From Rhea pennata (lineage: Eukaryota; Chordata; Aves; Rheiformes; Rheidae), in NCBI RefSeq assembly GCF_028389875.1, contig NC_084672.1:310001-374000 (forward strand): DNA of 64,000 bases. The letters run 5' to 3'. Shown piece after piece: positions 63,944 to 64,000 of this stretch (positions within the stretch are counted from its first letter, which is position 1; every line of letters begins with the position of its first letter). Below the pieces are notes generated by a model. The model had not been told where the DNA came from. It worked only from the letters and a program-made list of their open reading frames with translations, and did not search any database. The position numbers were made by a program, and so were the translations under genes.

Positions 63944-64000
63944 CTGCAAATCTGCAGTGAGCATGGACTCTGGCAGAGCTCAGCCCCAGGTACCCAGCAC

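Overview
The window comes from a bird nuclear genome. It holds many CR1 LINE copies in both orientations, spliced vertebrate genes and a very GC-rich CpG island. A short tRNA-Ile-headed SINE with a CR1 3' tail at about 15.33-15.48 kb matches the layout I know from the zebra finch element TguSINE1, which suggests a passerine; this last step is inference. Nothing looks prokaryotic, viral or plasmid-borne, and I found no new multi-gene system.

Three genes account for nearly all the coding sequence, in the same order and orientation as human 15q15.3. PPIP5K1 (minus strand, about 4.6-44.8 kb) encodes the bifunctional inositol-pyrophosphate kinase/phosphatase. Twenty-six consecutive coding exons could be placed, giving the first 1077 codons in one unbroken frame; the C-terminal tail was not found. 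CKMT1 (plus strand, 45,776-55,687) encodes ubiquitous mitochondrial creatine kinase. It is complete in nine exons and gives 417 residues, the same as human. STRC (minus strand, 56,165 to beyond 64,000) encodes stereocilin. Its last 21 exons (about 986 codons) are present, down to a hydrophobic GPI-type C-terminus and the poly(A) signal.

Layout: 1-4.6 kb holds one unassigned minus-strand exon-like block (1942-2169). From 4.6 to 39.2 kb are the PPIP5K1 coding exons, with CR1 copies, one SINE and simple repeats in introns. From 39.2 to 44.8 kb is the long first intron. From 44.3 to 46.3 kb is a CpG island serving as the probable shared head-to-head promoter of PPIP5K1 and CKMT1, with two RFX-type X-boxes side by side. 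From 45.8 to 55.7 kb is CKMT1, with minisatellites in introns 1 and 3. From 55.7 to 56.16 kb is a short convergent gap, and from 56.16 to 64 kb is STRC with several GC-rich tandem repeats.

The genes do not form one pathway. PPIP5K1 makes and removes 1-diphosphates on InsP6/InsP7 in the cytosol, CKMT1 exports mitochondrial high-energy phosphate as phosphocreatine, and stereocilin links hair-cell stereocilia. PPIP5K1 and CKMT1 share a promoter region, while CKMT1 and STRC converge tail to tail. Exon limits below rest on GT-AG splice sites read by eye plus reading-phase bookkeeping across every junction; all junctions agree except one in STRC.
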